Counted from the stretch's first letter, positions 1 to 10,085 are shown. The stretch: 49,886 bases of DNA from an uncultured Bryobacteraceae bacterium (GCA_955652915.1 CATPCJ010000177.1:1-49886), one strand, 5' to 3'. Program-made: numbers and translations. Notes: generated by a model not told the origin, from the letters alone.

Positions 1-96
1 AGAACCGCGACCGTTGGCATGAGGCGTTCTCAATGGGCGGCCATGTCCGCTGACAAGTGAGGTTTTACAAGTGCCCCTCGCCAAGGGAGCGGCTGT
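1..96 (+). repeat. dispersed repeat family C, copy 1
   Basis: This stretch begins AGAACCGCGACCGT and ends CCCTCGCCAAGGGAGCG. It matches 40079-40172 along nearly its whole length, including the shared core TGTCCGCTGACAAG. Short pieces of the same start motif recur at about 174-196 and 14570-14592. No coding potential is convincing here. It is an intergenic repeat of unknown function; the copy may begin outside the window. Confidence 0.7.
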
Positions 97-147
97 GAGG
101 ATTTTTCAGAAGCGTCTGGATAGGCTGCCCACACCGGCAGGCCATCC

Positions 148-480
148 ATGAACGCCCGCACCAGTAGACGCCGACAGAACCGCGACCGTAAGGAAGCGTC
201 GCAGCCGCCTCTGTGGGCAAACAAAAAGAAAAGATCGAAGCAGCCTATGAATCGTACCCCGAATCTGTCGAACTCTTCTTCGCATTCCGCACGCTCTCAG
301 AATCCGGGTGCTAAGCGGATGTTGAGCCGCATGGAGTCGCGCCTCGAGCGCACTTCCTCCCGCGCCCTCAACACGTTGCTGCGTTTCCAGCACCTCCGCG
401 AATCGAATCTCGACGTCCTAAAGAAAAAGGGTGCAAAACGAACCGAATCCCAGGAACGGACACCCAGTGCGAATCTCAGT
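148..480 (+). pseudogene. degenerate remnant of an acidobacterial 'RANAQ' family hypothetical gene
   Basis: The reading frame is open from 148 to 669, but only the stretch ending near 480 looks gene-like. It contains ESRLERTSSRALNTLLRFQ, which resembles the C-terminal helical part of a short hypothetical family that is abundant in Solibacter-type genomes. At DNA level 362-478 matches 15835-15945, a second remnant of the same family. The N-terminal part expected for the family is missing and the first residues overlap repeat-like sequence (CAGAACCGCGACCGTAAGGAAGCG). The rest of the interval up to the protease start at 662 shows nothing recognisable. It is probably not translated into a functional protein. 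Confidence 0.4.
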
Positions 481-661
481 CTACCGGCTCAACACGAATG
501 CGTACCGCCCAAGCCGCCGCAACGCTGGGTGATTTTGTCCGATCCCTCATTCCAACGGAACCGCGGTGAGCGCCTGGCACTCGCCGGAGAGTTGGGCCCA
601 GCCCAGCCCCCCCGTCCCCACTCTGCTAATATAATTCACGCCCTCCAAAGGAGAAATTGCG

Positions 662-3295
662 ATGAATAGATCTATCCACGCCACGTTGCTGGCCGTCTTT
701 GCGTTCACGGTATTGTCCGCGCAGGAACCACCACCCGCCGATCCGCCGCAAACACCCCCCACTGGGGGTCCACAAAGGCCGGGCGGCGCCGCGGCTTCGT
801 CGCAAGACCCGCAGCCCTACGACAAGGTGATCACTAAAGAGGCCAAGTCGAAAAAAGGCGTTTTCACAGTCCATCAAATCAAGGATAAGTATTACTACGA
901 GATTCCGAAGGGCGAATTCGGCAAAGAATTTCTTTGGAACTCGCAGATCGCCCGCACCACCATGGGCGTCGGATACGGCGGTCAGGAATTGACCAGCCGC
1001 GTCGTTTATTGGGAACTGAGCGGCAATAAAGTCCACTTGCGCGACGTGGATTACAGCGTCGTGGCGGATCCCAAAACGCCGATCTCACGGGCGGTGAAGG
1101 CGGCCAACAATAGCTCCATCATCATGACTTTTCCGGTGGCGGCGTTCGGCGCGGGTAATAACTCGGCCGTGATCGAAGTCACCCGTCTGTTCAATACCGA
1201 TGTGTATGAGTTCAGCGCCCGGCAGCGGTTGAACGCCACCACGATGGATGCGTCGCGTTCGTATATCGACCGCATTTCTCCCTATCCCGAAAACATCGAA
1301 GTAGAAGCGACGCACACGTACACTAAGTCGGCGACGCCTCCAGGTGCTACGGCCGCTACCGTCAATCCGTTTGTCGGCGGCGGCATGCGCCCCGGCAGCG
1401 CCACGGTTTCGTTGCACCATAGCATGGTGAAGCTGCCGGAGAAGCCCATGATGTCGCGGCTATATGACGATCGTGTCGGGTATTTAACGGTGTCCCAGAT
1501 GGACTACAGCCGCGATGAGCAGCGGGCGCCGCGCCGCCGTTATATCACTCGCTGGCGTTTGGAAAAAAAGGATCCCACCGCAGCCCTCTCCGAACCCGTG
1601 AAGCCGATCGTCTATTGGATCGATTCCGCCACTCCCACCAAATGGGTCCCCTACATGAAGCGCGCCGTCGAAGATTGGCAGAAGGCCTTCGAAGCGGCTG
1701 GCTTCAAGAACGCCATCATTGCCAAACTCGCGCCGACACCGGAGCAGGATCCCGAATTTAGTCCGGAGGACGTACGTAACTCGGTTGTTCGCTGGCTGCC
1801 ATCCACCATCGAAAACGCGTCCGGGCCGCACATCAGCGATCCGCGCACCGGCGAGATTCTGAACGCGGACATTCAGTTCTATCACAACATCATGAACCTC
1901 CAGCGCGACTGGTACTTTTTGCAGGTTGGTCCGCTCGATCCGCGCGCGCAGAAATTGCCTTTGCCGGACGACTTGATGGGCCGGCTGCTCGAATTCGTGC
2001 TCGCTCACGAAGTGGGACACACTCTCGGTTTCCAACACAACATGAAAGCCAGCTCGATGTATCCGGCGGAAAAAGTACACGACCCGGAGTGGGTGAAGAA
2101 GATGGGACATGCGCCATCGATCATGGACTACGCGCGCTTCAACTACGTCGCGCAACCGGAGGACAAGATCCCGGTGGAGACTCTTGTCCCGGGCATCGGT
2201 CCCTATGATATCTGGGCTACCGCATGGGGCTACAAGCCGATTCCCGGAGCGGATACCCCGGACGCGGAAAAGCCTACGCTCGATCGAGTGGCTCGCGAGC
2301 AGGATACTACTCCGTGGTTTCGCTTCTCCACTAGCGGAGCGGCCGGCTCGGATCCAGGCGATTTGACCGAAGCAGTCGGCGATGCGGACGCGGTCAAGTC
2401 CACTGCGTTTGGCATTAAAAACTTGCAGCGTGTTGCAAAGCTTCTGATACCCGCTACCACTACCAAGGAAGGCGAGCCGTATGAGGATCTCGCGGAACTC
2501 TACGGCCGAATGCTGGGACAGTGGACCGTGGAGTTGAATCACGTGGCCGCCATCGTCGGCGGCTTTAACACTCAGGAAAAGTATGTCGGCCAGGAAGGCT
2601 TGATTTTTAGCCCCGTGCCAAAAGCGCGCCAGATGGAGGCTGTTAAATTTCTGAACGACAATGCCTTTGCCACGCCCACCTGGGCGATCGACGCGCAAAT
2701 TCTGCGGCGAATCGAGCCCATTGGAGGTCTGAGCCGCATCCGTAACGCGCAAAGCAGTGTCATGAATAATCTTCTCGGCAGCTCCAGGTTCGCGCGCCTC
2801 GTGGAACAGGAAGCGGTGGACGGAAGCTCGGCGTATAGTCCAACCGATTTCCTCACGGACGTGCGAAAGGGCATTTGGAAGGAGCTGGACGGTCCGCAAG
2901 TTAAAATCGACGCCTATCGCCGCAACCTCCAGCGCGCCTATCTCGACCTGGTAAACACCAAGGTGAATGGATCCCAAGCGGCTCCCACTGGATTGCCTAC
3001 CGGCTTTGCGGGATTTTTCGCTTCGAGCGGCGACGAGAAGCCGCTCTACCGCGCCGAACTAAGATCTCTCAACGCCGCCATCGGCGCGGCCTTGGCTAAA
3101 GCGTCCGACAAGGAAACGCGCGCGCATCTGGAAGGCACGCGCGACCAGATTGCCAAGATCCTGGATCCGAAGTTCGCACCTCCAGCCGCCGGAGGCGCCG
3201 GTGTCATCCGGATCTTTGGCGAACAACTCGACCCATTCTTGACGCCACCGGATCAACTAGGTACGTGCTGGCCAGACTACGCAATTCGCCCGTAA
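662..3295 (+). CDS. secreted zinc-dependent metalloprotease (DUF5117/DUF4953 type)
   Basis: The 877-residue protein has an N-terminal signal peptide (hydrophobic [13 protein letters not shown]), then a proline-rich linker and a long extracellular region. The zinc site is H449-E450-x-x-H453-x-x-G-x-x-H459 ([11 protein letters not shown]), the extended metzincin-like motif, followed about 40 residues later by [10 protein letters not shown], which fits the Met-turn. This arrangement and length are typical of the bacterial zinc-dependent metalloprotease family with DUF5117, DUF5118 and DUF4953 regions, which act outside the cytoplasm on unknown protein substrates. The start at 662 is supported by AAAGGAGAAATTGCG just upstream. 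It stands alone, between a degenerate ORF and a repeat, so nothing in the neighbourhood names a substrate. Confidence 0.9.
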   Translation: MNRSIHATLLAVFAFTVLSAQEPPPADPPQTPPTGGPQRPGGAAASSQDPQPYDKVITKEAKSKKGVFTVHQIKDKYYYEIPKGEFGKEFLWNSQIARTTMGVGYGGQELTSRVVYWELSGNKVHLRDVDYSVVADPKTPISRAVKAANNSSIIMTFPVAAFGAGNNSAVIEVTRLFNTDVYEFSARQRLNATTMDASRSYIDRISPYPENIEVEATHTYTKSATPPGATAATVNPFVGGGMRPGSATVSLHHSMVKLPEKPMMSRLYDDRVGYLTVSQMDYSRDEQRAPRRRYITRWRLEKKDPTAALSEPVKPIVYWIDSATPTKWVPYMKRAVEDWQKAFEAAGFKNAIIAKLAPTPEQDPEFSPEDVRNSVVRWLPSTIENASGPHISDPRTGEILNADIQFYHNIMNLQRDWYFLQVGPLDPRAQKLPLPDDLMGRLLEFVLAHEVGHTLGFQHNMKASSMYPAEKVHDPEWVKKMGHAPSIMDYARFNYVAQPEDKIPVETLVPGIGPYDIWATAWGYKPIPGADTPDAEKPTLDRVAREQDTTPWFRFSTSGAAGSDPGDLTEAVGDADAVKSTAFGIKNLQRVAKLLIPATTTKEGEPYEDLAELYGRMLGQWTVELNHVAAIVGGFNTQEKYVGQEGLIFSPVPKARQMEAVKFLNDNAFATPTWAIDAQILRRIEPIGGLSRIRNAQSSVMNNLLGSSRFARLVEQEAVDGSSAYSPTDFLTDVRKGIWKELDGPQVKIDAYRRNLQRAYLDLVNTKVNGSQAAPTGLPTGFAGFFASSGDEKPLYRAELRSLNAAIGAALAKASDKETRAHLEGTRDQIAKILDPKFAPPAAGGAGVIRIFGEQLDPFLTPPDQLGTCWPDYAIRP

Positions 3296-3370
3296 CAATT
3301 CTCTGAATCTGTGCCCCATCCAGGGAGGCCCCCTTTCCAGCGGTCTCCCCGGCGGAAAGCCCGCATGGGC

Positions 3371-3463
3371 TGTAGGGCGGACCCCCCGGTCCGCGCGGGT
3401 CCCCCTGGACCCGCTCTTCATGCGAAGAAGCCGCGGACCGGGCCGCGGACCGGCGTCCGCGCC
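3371..3463 (+). repeat. dispersed repeat family B, copy 1
   Basis: This is a GC-rich hairpin-prone segment starting TGTAGGGCGGACC and containing TCCCCCTGGACCCGCT, then a GAAGAA-containing arm. The same order of blocks is found at 47963-48040 on this strand and at 36189-36297 on the other strand. The interval between the protease stop and the next gene holds nothing else recognisable. It may also act as a transcription terminator for the protease gene, since GGACCCCCCGGTCC can fold. Confidence 0.65.
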
Positions 3464-3560
3464 ACAATTAAAGCAATGATCCGGTTGAGGCAAACCTAAG
3501 TAGCATTGAGCTGAAAGCCGGCTGCGGGCAGTCCCGCATCGGAAAGTGTTAGAAAAGAGC

Positions 3561-4865
3561 ATGCCTGATCGCCGGGACTTCCTGAAATCCGCTACGGCTG
3601 CGTTGACCACTTCCATGTTCAGCGGCCAGATTCGTGGCGCAAACGATCGCATCGCCGCCGCATTTATCGGAATGGGCAAGATGGGCCGTTCGAACCTGCA
3701 ATTCGCCATGAGACAGGACAACCTGGTTCCAGTTGCCGTCTGCGACGTGTTCGAGCGCAATCTCGAATGGGCGGTTCGCGACAGCAAGAACCAAGCCAAG
3801 CCCTATCGCGATTTCCGCGAGATCCTGGCGGACAAATCGATTGACGTCGTGTGCATCTCCACGCCCGATCATTGGCACGCCTACATGACGGTGGAAGCGT
3901 GCAAGGCCGGCAAGGATGTGTACGTCGAGAAACCAATCTGCGTGGTCGTGGATGAGGGCGTCAAGATGGTTGAGGCCGCGCGGAAATACAAACGCGTGGT
4001 GCAAGCGGGCACCATGCAGCGCTCGGCGAAACATTTCCAGAAGGCGGTGGAAATCGTTCGGTCCGGGGAGCTCGGAAAAATCACATTCGTCCGCACCTGG
4101 AATTATGGACACGATCAAGAAATGGGCATCGGCAATCCGCCGGACGCCGATCCTCCGTCCACGCTGGACTGGGATATGTGGCTTGGCCCCGCGCCGAAAG
4201 TTCCATTCAACGCGAATCGCTTCGGCGTCGATCCCAACGACCGCTATTTCTCAAACTTTCGATGGTTCTGGGATTACGCGGGCGGAATGATGACGGACTG
4301 GGGCATCCACTGGCTGGACATCGTGCAGATGGCCTTCAACGACGAGATGCCGGCCGAGATCGCCGCCGAGGGAGGCAAGCTGTGGGTCACCGATAACACC
4401 GAGACTCCCGATACGTTGCAGGTTACCTACAAATACCCCAACGGCTTTGTGGCCACCTACGAACGCCGGGCCGGAAATTCGCAATCGATGTTCGGAAAGA
4501 GCGGCGGAATTCTGTTCTGCGGCAGCAAGGGCACGATGTTTCTGGATCGCGGCGGCTACAGAATCGTGCCGGAGATGATGGGGCGTCCGCCAGTGGCTGC
4601 AATGGCGGAGGCGGAAGAGAAATCCACCGATTCCGGGAACGCCAGCCACTGGGCTAATTTTCTGGACTGTGTCCGGACGCGGCAAAAACCTATCAGCGAC
4701 ATTGAGACTTGCCAGAAATCCACAAGTACGTGCTTGCTCGGCAATGTAGCGTACCGGAGCCGCCTTCATCTGGACTGGGACGCTCAGAAGTGGACCACCC
4801 ATCAGCCCGAAGCGCGCAAATTGCTGACGCGCGAATATCGGAAACCTTGGAAGTTGACAGTTTGA
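3561..4865 (+). CDS. Gfo/Idh/MocA family oxidoreductase, Tat-exported
   Basis: The protein of about 434 residues starts with a twin-arginine signal (DRRDFLKSA), so it is likely exported folded with its cofactor. A Rossmann dinucleotide-binding site follows (FIGMGKMGRSN), then the family's EKP motif (YVEKPICV) at the end of the nucleotide-binding half. The C-terminal half is the substrate-binding alpha/beta domain. Such proteins oxidise, reduce or isomerise sugars and cyclitols with NAD(P); the substrate is not predictable here. The ATG at 3561 is chosen over an in-frame GTG at 3546 because it places the twin-arginine motif close to the N-terminus and follows the purine-rich AGAAAAGAGC. No partner gene is adjacent in the same direction. 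Confidence 0.9.
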   Translation: MPDRRDFLKSATAALTTSMFSGQIRGANDRIAAAFIGMGKMGRSNLQFAMRQDNLVPVAVCDVFERNLEWAVRDSKNQAKPYRDFREILADKSIDVVCISTPDHWHAYMTVEACKAGKDVYVEKPICVVVDEGVKMVEAARKYKRVVQAGTMQRSAKHFQKAVEIVRSGELGKITFVRTWNYGHDQEMGIGNPPDADPPSTLDWDMWLGPAPKVPFNANRFGVDPNDRYFSNFRWFWDYAGGMMTDWGIHWLDIVQMAFNDEMPAEIAAEGGKLWVTDNTETPDTLQVTYKYPNGFVATYERRAGNSQSMFGKSGGILFCGSKGTMFLDRGGYRIVPEMMGRPPVAAMAEAEEKSTDSGNASHWANFLDCVRTRQKPISDIETCQKSTSTCLLGNVAYRSRLHLDWDAQKWTTHQPEARKLLTREYRKPWKLTV

Positions 4866-5053
4866 CGAGGGACAGTCACCGGAGGAGGTTTAACTGTCCC
4901 CGTCACAGGGCCCTGAGCGATACGGCGGCGTGCTTCAGCACAAATGCCCGGGAGCGTGATCCAGGCGATCGGTGCTCTGGGGATGCAACACCGCCGATTG
5001 GATCTAGCATGGACCATGAACGCATGCACCGTCTATCGCGGAATTAGCGTCCT

Positions 5054-5791
5054 CTACAGTAGACGGAAATTCACCTCGACTGTGGCTGCTGTTACCACGG
5101 GTCTGCCGTCTTGATAACCCGGCTTGAATCGCCATTGCATAACGGCGTCCACTGCTTTCTTATCAAGGCCAAGTCCAGGGCTTTGGACCACGCGAAATGC
5201 GCGCGCTTTTCCGTTGGTGTCCACTTCGATCTGCAATACGACTATTCCGGAATATTTCGCTTTGCGAGCTTCTTCGGAAAATTCAGGTTCAACCTTAAAG
5301 ATTAATTGTGGTTGTGTAACGCTGTGGCCTGGGCGGCCGCGGGTTATGCCGGGCGGGCCTCCCTCCCTGTCGCCGATGCCATTGGGACCACCCCCTCCGA
5401 TTCCGGGGCCACCCTTGTTCCCCAGCTCTCCGAACTTCACCTTGCTTAATGGATCGCCGATGTCTGCGGCATTAATGAAGACTACAGGAACATCGAAGGC
5501 GACCGAGTTGGGCATAGGTAACTTCGGATCGGAAATTGTGGGTTGGATGAACGTCCTATGCGCCGTGGGCGGCGGATCCCCATGGCGCGCCGGCAACACC
5601 GTTCGGTTACTGCCACCGGAGTGTTCCGGAAGCGCAGCCTGCAGACGCAGACGCGGAGCGATCAACGGTATCGCGCGTGAATGGGTTATGGCCGTGGGAG
5701 GCACGATGGCATGGGTGGTGAGAAACAACAGGGTGGCGATCGCCAGTACGTGCAGCCCAATGGAAAGTGTTTGAGATTTGGCCGTGGGCAT
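5054..5791 (-). CDS. TonB-family protein with C-terminal TonB domain
   Basis: The 245-residue protein has one N-terminal membrane anchor (LSIGLHVLAIATLLFLTTHA), a variable periplasmic middle rich in Gly and Pro, and a C-terminal TonB-like domain of about 80 residues. The domain includes IVVLQIEVDTNGKARAFRVV and ends with the VMQWRFKPG and VEVNFRLL motifs typical of the fold. It may transfer energy to outer-membrane receptors or simply bind in the periplasm; no receptor, ExbB or ExbD gene is nearby. The 190 bases between its stop and the convergent oxidoreductase gene hold no feature I can name. No clear ribosome-binding site is visible ahead of the ATG, so the start is moderately certain. Confidence 0.85.
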   Translation of the reverse strand: MPTAKSQTLSIGLHVLAIATLLFLTTHAIVPPTAITHSRAIPLIAPRLRLQAALPEHSGGSNRTVLPARHGDPPPTAHRTFIQPTISDPKLPMPNSVAFDVPVVFINAADIGDPLSKVKFGELGNKGGPGIGGGGPNGIGDREGGPPGITRGRPGHSVTQPQLIFKVEPEFSEEARKAKYSGIVVLQIEVDTNGKARAFRVVQSPGLGLDKKAVDAVMQWRFKPGYQDGRPVVTAATVEVNFRLL

Positions 5792-5889
5792 GCCGTGGCG
5801 GATGCAATTCTCACGCCAACGTTCAACTGGCTTGTTTAGAAGAGGTGATTCGAAAGGTGACTGGAGCTTGAGTTTCCCACGTGTGCGGG

Positions 5890-6333
5890 TTAGTCACTCG
5901 ATAACTGTCCACGCGCCGCTGCCTGTGCCAATTCATCACACCGGTTATTGTCGGCATGCGACGCGTGGCCTTTCGTCCATTGCCATTCGGTCTGGTGCCG
6001 CGAAACCTGTTCGTCCAGTTCGTGCCACAGGTCCTGATTCACCACCGGCTTCTTTCCGCCCGTCCGCCAGCCGTTCATTTTCCACTTGTGAATCCAATCG
6101 GTGATTCCGTTCTTCACGTAATTGGAATCGGTGACGATCTCCACGATGCATGGATGTTTCAACGCCCGCAAGCCCTCTACGGCGGCCTGCAGCTCCATGC
6201 GATTGTTGGTGGTCTCGGGTTCCGAGCCATACATCTCGCGGCGCTTGTCCTCATACTGCAAAATACAGGCCCAGCCGCCGGGCCCCGGATTGCCGATACA
6301 CGATCCGTCGGTGATCAGCTTTACTTTTTTCAT
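5890..6333 (-). CDS. rnhA: ribonuclease HI
   Basis: The 147-residue protein is the length of a classic RNase HI, which cleaves the RNA strand of RNA-DNA hybrids in the cytoplasm. All four acidic catalytic residues are visible: D9 in ITDGSC, E47 in NRMELQ, D69 in IVTDSN, and a C-terminal aspartate in ADNNRCDELA. The glycine-rich loop GNPGPGG is present. The ATG at 6333 is chosen because it gives the standard N-terminus MKKVKLITDG; a start at 6381 would add 16 uncharacteristic residues. The gene begins 7 bases after the dusB stop and lacks a clear Shine-Dalgarno, which suggests co-transcription and possibly translational coupling with dusB. Confidence 0.95.
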   Translation of the reverse strand: MKKVKLITDGSCIGNPGPGGWACILQYEDKRREMYGSEPETTNNRMELQAAVEGLRALKHPCIVEIVTDSNYVKNGITDWIHKWKMNGWRTGGKKPVVNQDLWHELDEQVSRHQTEWQWTKGHASHADNNRCDELAQAAARGQLSSD

Positions 6334-6340
6334 CGGCCGA

Positions 6341-7366
6341 TTAGACGGGGGAGGCTTCAAGTTCGCGTTGGAAAAAAGCATCGACCTGTTCCAGGATTTG
6401 TTTGGCGTCCGCGATCTTATAGATTTCCGCCCGCAGCTTGGAACCGTTTCTGACGCCGTGAGTGAAGTAAGTCGCGAACTGTTTCATTTTCCCAACCACG
6501 TCGGGAGCGCCCCGGTCGCAGAGCATGCCATAGTAAGTCCGCATGATGTCGTAGCGCTGGCGTTCCGTCGGATGTTCGTACGTTCCGGTGGTGAGGTACT
6601 GCTCGATCTGGCGGAAGATCCACGGATTCGACGAAGCGGTCCGTCCAACCATCACGGCGTCGCAACCGGTCTCAGCGATCATGCGGACCGCGTCTTCCGG
6701 TGTAAGGATGTCTCCGTTTCCGATGACGGCGATGTGCTGGACCGCGGCTTTCACTTCGGCGATGCGGGTCCAATCCGATTTTCCGCTATAGCCTTGCTCA
6801 CGAGTGCGGGGATGCAATGCAACCGCCAGCAGTCCGCAATCTTCAGCCAGCCGCGCCATCTGCACCGCCACCAATTCACGATCGTTCCAACCGGCGCGGA
6901 ATTTCATGGTTAGAGGGATCGAGATGGCCGATCGTACCTTGCGCAGGATCTGCTCCACCAACGGAAGATCGCGCAGCAATCCCGAGCCGCCGTTGCATTT
7001 GACTACTTTATTCACTGGGCAGCCGAAGTTGATATCCACGATGTCGAAGCCGAAGTCTTCGCACGCCCTGGCCGCATCCGCCATCACGTCCGGATCGGAG
7101 CCAAACAGTTGCGCCGAAATTGGATGTTCCTCCGGTTCGAAAAACAAATAACGAAAAGTGCGGGTGCTCTTTCTGGTTCGCAGTGAATTGACGACGCCGT
7201 GCGAGCTGGTGAATTCGGTCATGATCAATCCGCAGCCGCCCTGATTGCGGATCAGCCGCCGGAAGACAGTGTCAGTGACACCCGCCATGGGCGCCAGCAC
7301 GGTGGCGGGCGCAACGCGGACGGGACCGATCCGGAGCTCGGCGGGGAATTGCATGCTTAAACCCAT
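6341..7366 (-). CDS. dusB: tRNA-dihydrouridine synthase, DusB type
   Basis: The protein of about 341 residues is a flavin-dependent enzyme that reduces specific uridines of tRNA to dihydrouridine. Family hallmarks are visible in order: the FMN-binding LAPMAGVTD near the N-terminus, FGSDPD, DINFGCPVNKV with the catalytic cysteine, MKFRAGW, HPRTREQGYSG, VIGNGDI and DAVMVGR. These fit the TIM-barrel Dus family, closest in style to DusB. The start is either 7366 or the internal ATG at 7354; both give a normal N-terminus. It is the first gene of a two-gene unit with rnhA. Confidence 0.95.
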   Translation of the reverse strand: MGLSMQFPAELRIGPVRVAPATVLAPMAGVTDTVFRRLIRNQGGCGLIMTEFTSSHGVVNSLRTRKSTRTFRYLFFEPEEHPISAQLFGSDPDVMADAARACEDFGFDIVDINFGCPVNKVVKCNGGSGLLRDLPLVEQILRKVRSAISIPLTMKFRAGWNDRELVAVQMARLAEDCGLLAVALHPRTREQGYSGKSDWTRIAEVKAAVQHIAVIGNGDILTPEDAVRMIAETGCDAVMVGRTASSNPWIFRQIEQYLTTGTYEHPTERQRYDIMRTYYGMLCDRGAPDVVGKMKQFATYFTHGVRNGSKLRAEIYKIADAKQILEQVDAFFQRELEASPV

Positions 7367-7380
7367 TTTACCGGTTCGGG

Positions 7381-7393
7381 TTACGTAACGTAA
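7381..7393. promoter_or_regulatory. palindrome between divergent genes
   Basis: TTACGTAACGTAA is a perfect 6-bp inverted repeat around one central base. It lies between the divergent dusB start and the gene starting at 7431, where an operator or promoter would be expected. No known regulator is assigned; a chance palindrome of this size is possible. Confidence 0.3.
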
Positions 7394-7430
7394 AATGGAC
7401 CTGTCACGTTTAAGTCATATGGGGGTTGTG

Positions 7431-8447
7431 ATGAATCCTAAACTTATTGGCGCTTTCTTCACCGGGGCCATGATTGCGGCCGGGATCGTGTACGTGGCGG
7501 TGAGGCCGGAGACGCCGCCACCGAAGCTGGCCACGGTCGTGGCGGCCAATACGCAGACGCCCGCTCCAGTACCATCTCCGCCACCTGTTTTGAAGTCGCC
7601 GGTTACGGTGGATGTGCCGGCTGTAGCCGTACCCGCGAAGGCCGCCCGCGAAAAACCATCGCCACTGCCACCGCCGGTGCGGCATGAGAGACCGGCTACC
7701 ATTGCGCAGAATCGCGAACCTGCGCCGCCCCCACCCTCGCCCAGCGCGACGCCAATACGCGAACCCGTCAATCCGGAACGGCCCAACATCGATGCGAGGC
7801 CTGCCGCCGATCCGGCTCCCGAAGCCGTGCACTATCCCCCGCCTCCTGCACAGCCTCCCGTAACGGCGGCGCCCGTGGAAGACGCCCCGAATCCTCCCCC
7901 GCCTGGCGATGTCAGAACGCCGCACACCATAACCATCGCCGCCGGAACGCTGCTTCCCGTTCGAATTGGCGAAACGTTGTCGGCACGGGAAAATGAGCCA
8001 GGCGACACCTTTCTCGCGACGCTCGACCAGCCGCTGGTAGTGGACGGATTCGTGATCGCCGAGCGCGGATCCCGGGTGGAAGGCCGCGTAGTAGAAGCAG
8101 AAGCCGCCGGCCGCGCGAAGGGATACTCACATATCGGAATTGAGCTGGTGAAAATATCGACGTCCGACGGCCAACACGTTCGCATTCGTACCGCTGCCTA
8201 TAAGAAGGAGTCGAACAGAAACACCGGTAACGACGTGGCGAAGGTGGGCGTTATCGCCGCCATCGGCGCGGCGATCGGCGCCGCGGCGGATGGGGGCAAA
8301 GGCGCGGCCATCGGTGCCGGCGTGGGCGGCGCGGCCGGTGTTGCGGACGTAATGCTAAGCCGAGGCAAGCCCGTCGAGATTCCAGTAGAGACACGGCTGA
8401 GTTTTCGGATTCAGGCCCCAGTCACCATTACCGAGCGCTTGAACTAA
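7431..8447 (+). CDS. membrane-anchored proline-rich protein with glycine-zipper and conserved C-terminal domain
   Basis: The protein of about 338 residues has an N-terminal membrane segment (LIGAFFTGAMIAAGIVYVAV). A proline- and alanine-rich stretch of roughly 130 residues follows and probably spans the periplasm. The C-terminal domain begins near TIAAGTLLPVRI, contains DTFLATLDQPLVVDG, and is interrupted by a Gly/Ala-rich zipper (AIGAAIGAAADGGKGAAIG) before ending IPVETRLSFRI. The same domain, without the zipper, occurs in the protein at 31986-32642. I do not recognise a function; a cell-envelope role is inferred. The ATG at 7431 follows GGGGGTTGTG and gives a proper membrane-anchor start; upstream in-frame codons from 7395 are less likely. 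Confidence 0.75.
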   Translation: MNPKLIGAFFTGAMIAAGIVYVAVRPETPPPKLATVVAANTQTPAPVPSPPPVLKSPVTVDVPAVAVPAKAAREKPSPLPPPVRHERPATIAQNREPAPPPPSPSATPIREPVNPERPNIDARPAADPAPEAVHYPPPPAQPPVTAAPVEDAPNPPPPGDVRTPHTITIAAGTLLPVRIGETLSARENEPGDTFLATLDQPLVVDGFVIAERGSRVEGRVVEAEAAGRAKGYSHIGIELVKISTSDGQHVRIRTAAYKKESNRNTGNDVAKVGVIAAIGAAIGAAADGGKGAAIGAGVGGAAGVADVMLSRGKPVEIPVETRLSFRIQAPVTITERLN

Positions 8448-8452
8448 CGTGG

Positions 8453-8472
8453 GACAGGCCTCCTGGCCTGTC
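8453..8472. terminator. perfect hairpin after the proline-rich protein gene
   Basis: GACAGGCC and GGCCTGTC form an 8-bp perfect stem with a TCCT loop, starting six bases after the stop codon. No T-run follows, so it may be a factor-dependent terminator, an mRNA-stabilising hairpin, or the outer edge of the repeat that follows. Confidence 0.45.
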
Positions 8473-8474
8473 GC

Positions 8475-8612
8475 TGGACTTTGGACATCCTTATGTGGCG
8501 CAGGATGGCATCCTGCGGCGGATTGGTAATCCGCCTGGTGTTGGATCCGGAATTACTTACGGGCCGATTGCCAATCGGTGGCAGGTTACCAACTATGTTA
8601 CCAACCTGCCAC
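8475..8612 (+). repeat. dispersed hairpin-cluster repeat family A, copy 1
   Basis: A chain of short perfect palindromes: GCAGGATGGCATCCTGC (8500-8516), GGCGGATTGGTAATCCGCC (8517-8535), CCGATTGCCAATCGG (8564-8578), and CAGGTT...AACCTG (8582-8608). A conserved spacer GGAATTACTTACGGG lies between them. The same chain is found inverted at 15516-15630 and 36048-36185. It resembles a REP/BIME- or MITE-like mobile non-coding element. It lies between two genes and contains no plausible ORF. Confidence 0.8.
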
Positions 8613-8649
8613 AATTACTATGTACCAGGTGTGGTGCAATCTTAGTGTT

Positions 8650-10085
8650 ATGGGTCGAGTGCAGCGATTCGCCGGACTAAGCCGAGTCGCGCTTGCGCTG
8701 GCATGCCTGCCGGCCGCGTTCGGAGCCGACGTGTACTTTAACGATTTCAACGGGCCCCGCGGTACCGTCTATCCCGAGTGGACCTCGACCGGCTACACGA
8801 ATACGGCCAGCGCCGCGGAAACGATCCCGAGCGGCGGCGGGCCCCAAGCAGTCACCAACGTGGATTCTCCGAACGGGAAGCAGCGGTTTCTAGGCGAATT
8901 CGGCGGACCGGTGATCGTAGCCGCGCCGCCCCATGACCCGCAACATTTCGTCCGCGTCAACGAGACCATCACCCTGACGCTCAAGAACCTCAAACCGCAC
9001 TCCCTGGCGAACGTGACCTTCGATCTTTATATTCTAAAAAGCTGGGATGGAAACAATCCGAATTACGGACCCGATCGATGGAGCCTGAGCGTCGACGGCG
9101 GCCCGACACTGCTCGACACCACCTTCTCCAATAATTTCAAGACCGCGCCCTATGATTTAAGCCCGCAGAACTATCCCACGCCCAACAGCAACCCGCAGAT
9201 GTCAGCGGTGGCTGTGAACTCGCTGGGATATACGTTCTATGGCGACAGCGTCTATCGCTTGACTTTTTCGTTCGCGCACGCCGGCGACACGCTGATCCTG
9301 CATTTTTCGAGCAGCATGTTTGAAGGCAAGGGGATCGGCGATGAGAGTTGGGGACTGGACAACGTCCGTGTGTCGACCAACGAGGACAATCCCGTCGCGG
9401 TTTCCTCGGCTGCGGCCGGGATTGGACTCGCGCCGGAAAGCCCTGGGTTCGATCCACGGCGTTAACCTTGCCGGCGCGACGCAAATCGCCGGCAGCCAGC
9501 CGCTGCCCACGCACTTAGGAGACGTAAGCGTTGCGTTAGTCGACTCCGCGGGCGTGTCGCGCTTTGCGCCGCTTCTGTATGTTTCGCCGGCCAGATCAAT
9601 TTCGGAATTCCGGCCGGAACGCAGTTGGGAGCCGCGACATTTGGCATCCAAAGCGACGCAGGATCCACGTATAGTGGGACGGTGAACATTCAGCGCGTGG
9701 CACCCGGTATGTTCACCGCGAATAGCGACGGGCGCGGCGTGGTCGCTGCGACCGCGATCCGCGTTGTTGCCGGATCGAATTTGCAGGGGCCGGTGGCCGT
9801 ATTTCAATGTGGCAATACGCCGGGCCGATTGACCTCGGGTTCGACGCGCCCGTTTACGTGAGTCTGTACGGAACCGGAGTTCGTGGAGCGGCGCCGGGAG
9901 ACGTTTCCGTCAACATCGGAGGTAAGCCGGTGCCGGTTCTCTATGTAGGTCCCCAACCGGTATATGACGGGCTCGATCAGGCGAACATCCCCTTACCGAT
10001 CTCTTTGCGCGGCTCGGGCGAGGTGGATCTGGTCTTAAGCGTGGCCGGTCAAACCTCAAACGCCGGCCGAATCAATATCCAATAG
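8650..10085 (+). pseudogene. secreted protein with C-terminal TIGR03437 domain, three frameshifts
   Basis: The gene starts with a signal peptide (LSRVALALACLPAAFGADVYF) and encodes a beta-rich domain of about 240 residues (DFNGPRGTVYPEW ... GLDNVRVS), likely a carbohydrate-binding-like or choice-of-anchor fold. It then enters the Solibacter C-terminal domain. The reading frame changes three times: an extra base near 9437 (AAAGCCCTGGG), a missing G near 9588 (TCGCCGGCCAG, where SPGQINFG is expected) and a missing base near 9830 (CCGGGCCGATTGAC). Each break has recognisable domain sequence on both sides, so the original ran from 8650 to 10085. All three breaks lie in G/C runs, so sequencing error is an alternative to true decay. 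Confidence 0.75.

Noticed and set aside
1484..2977. 497-codon minus-strand ORF
   Set aside because: It is entirely antisense to the metalloprotease, whose zinc motif and signal peptide are clear; it has no recognisable domain.
8475..8612. CRISPR-like repetition of hairpins
   Set aside because: The hairpins differ from one another and there are no equal spacers; the unit is a dispersed element.
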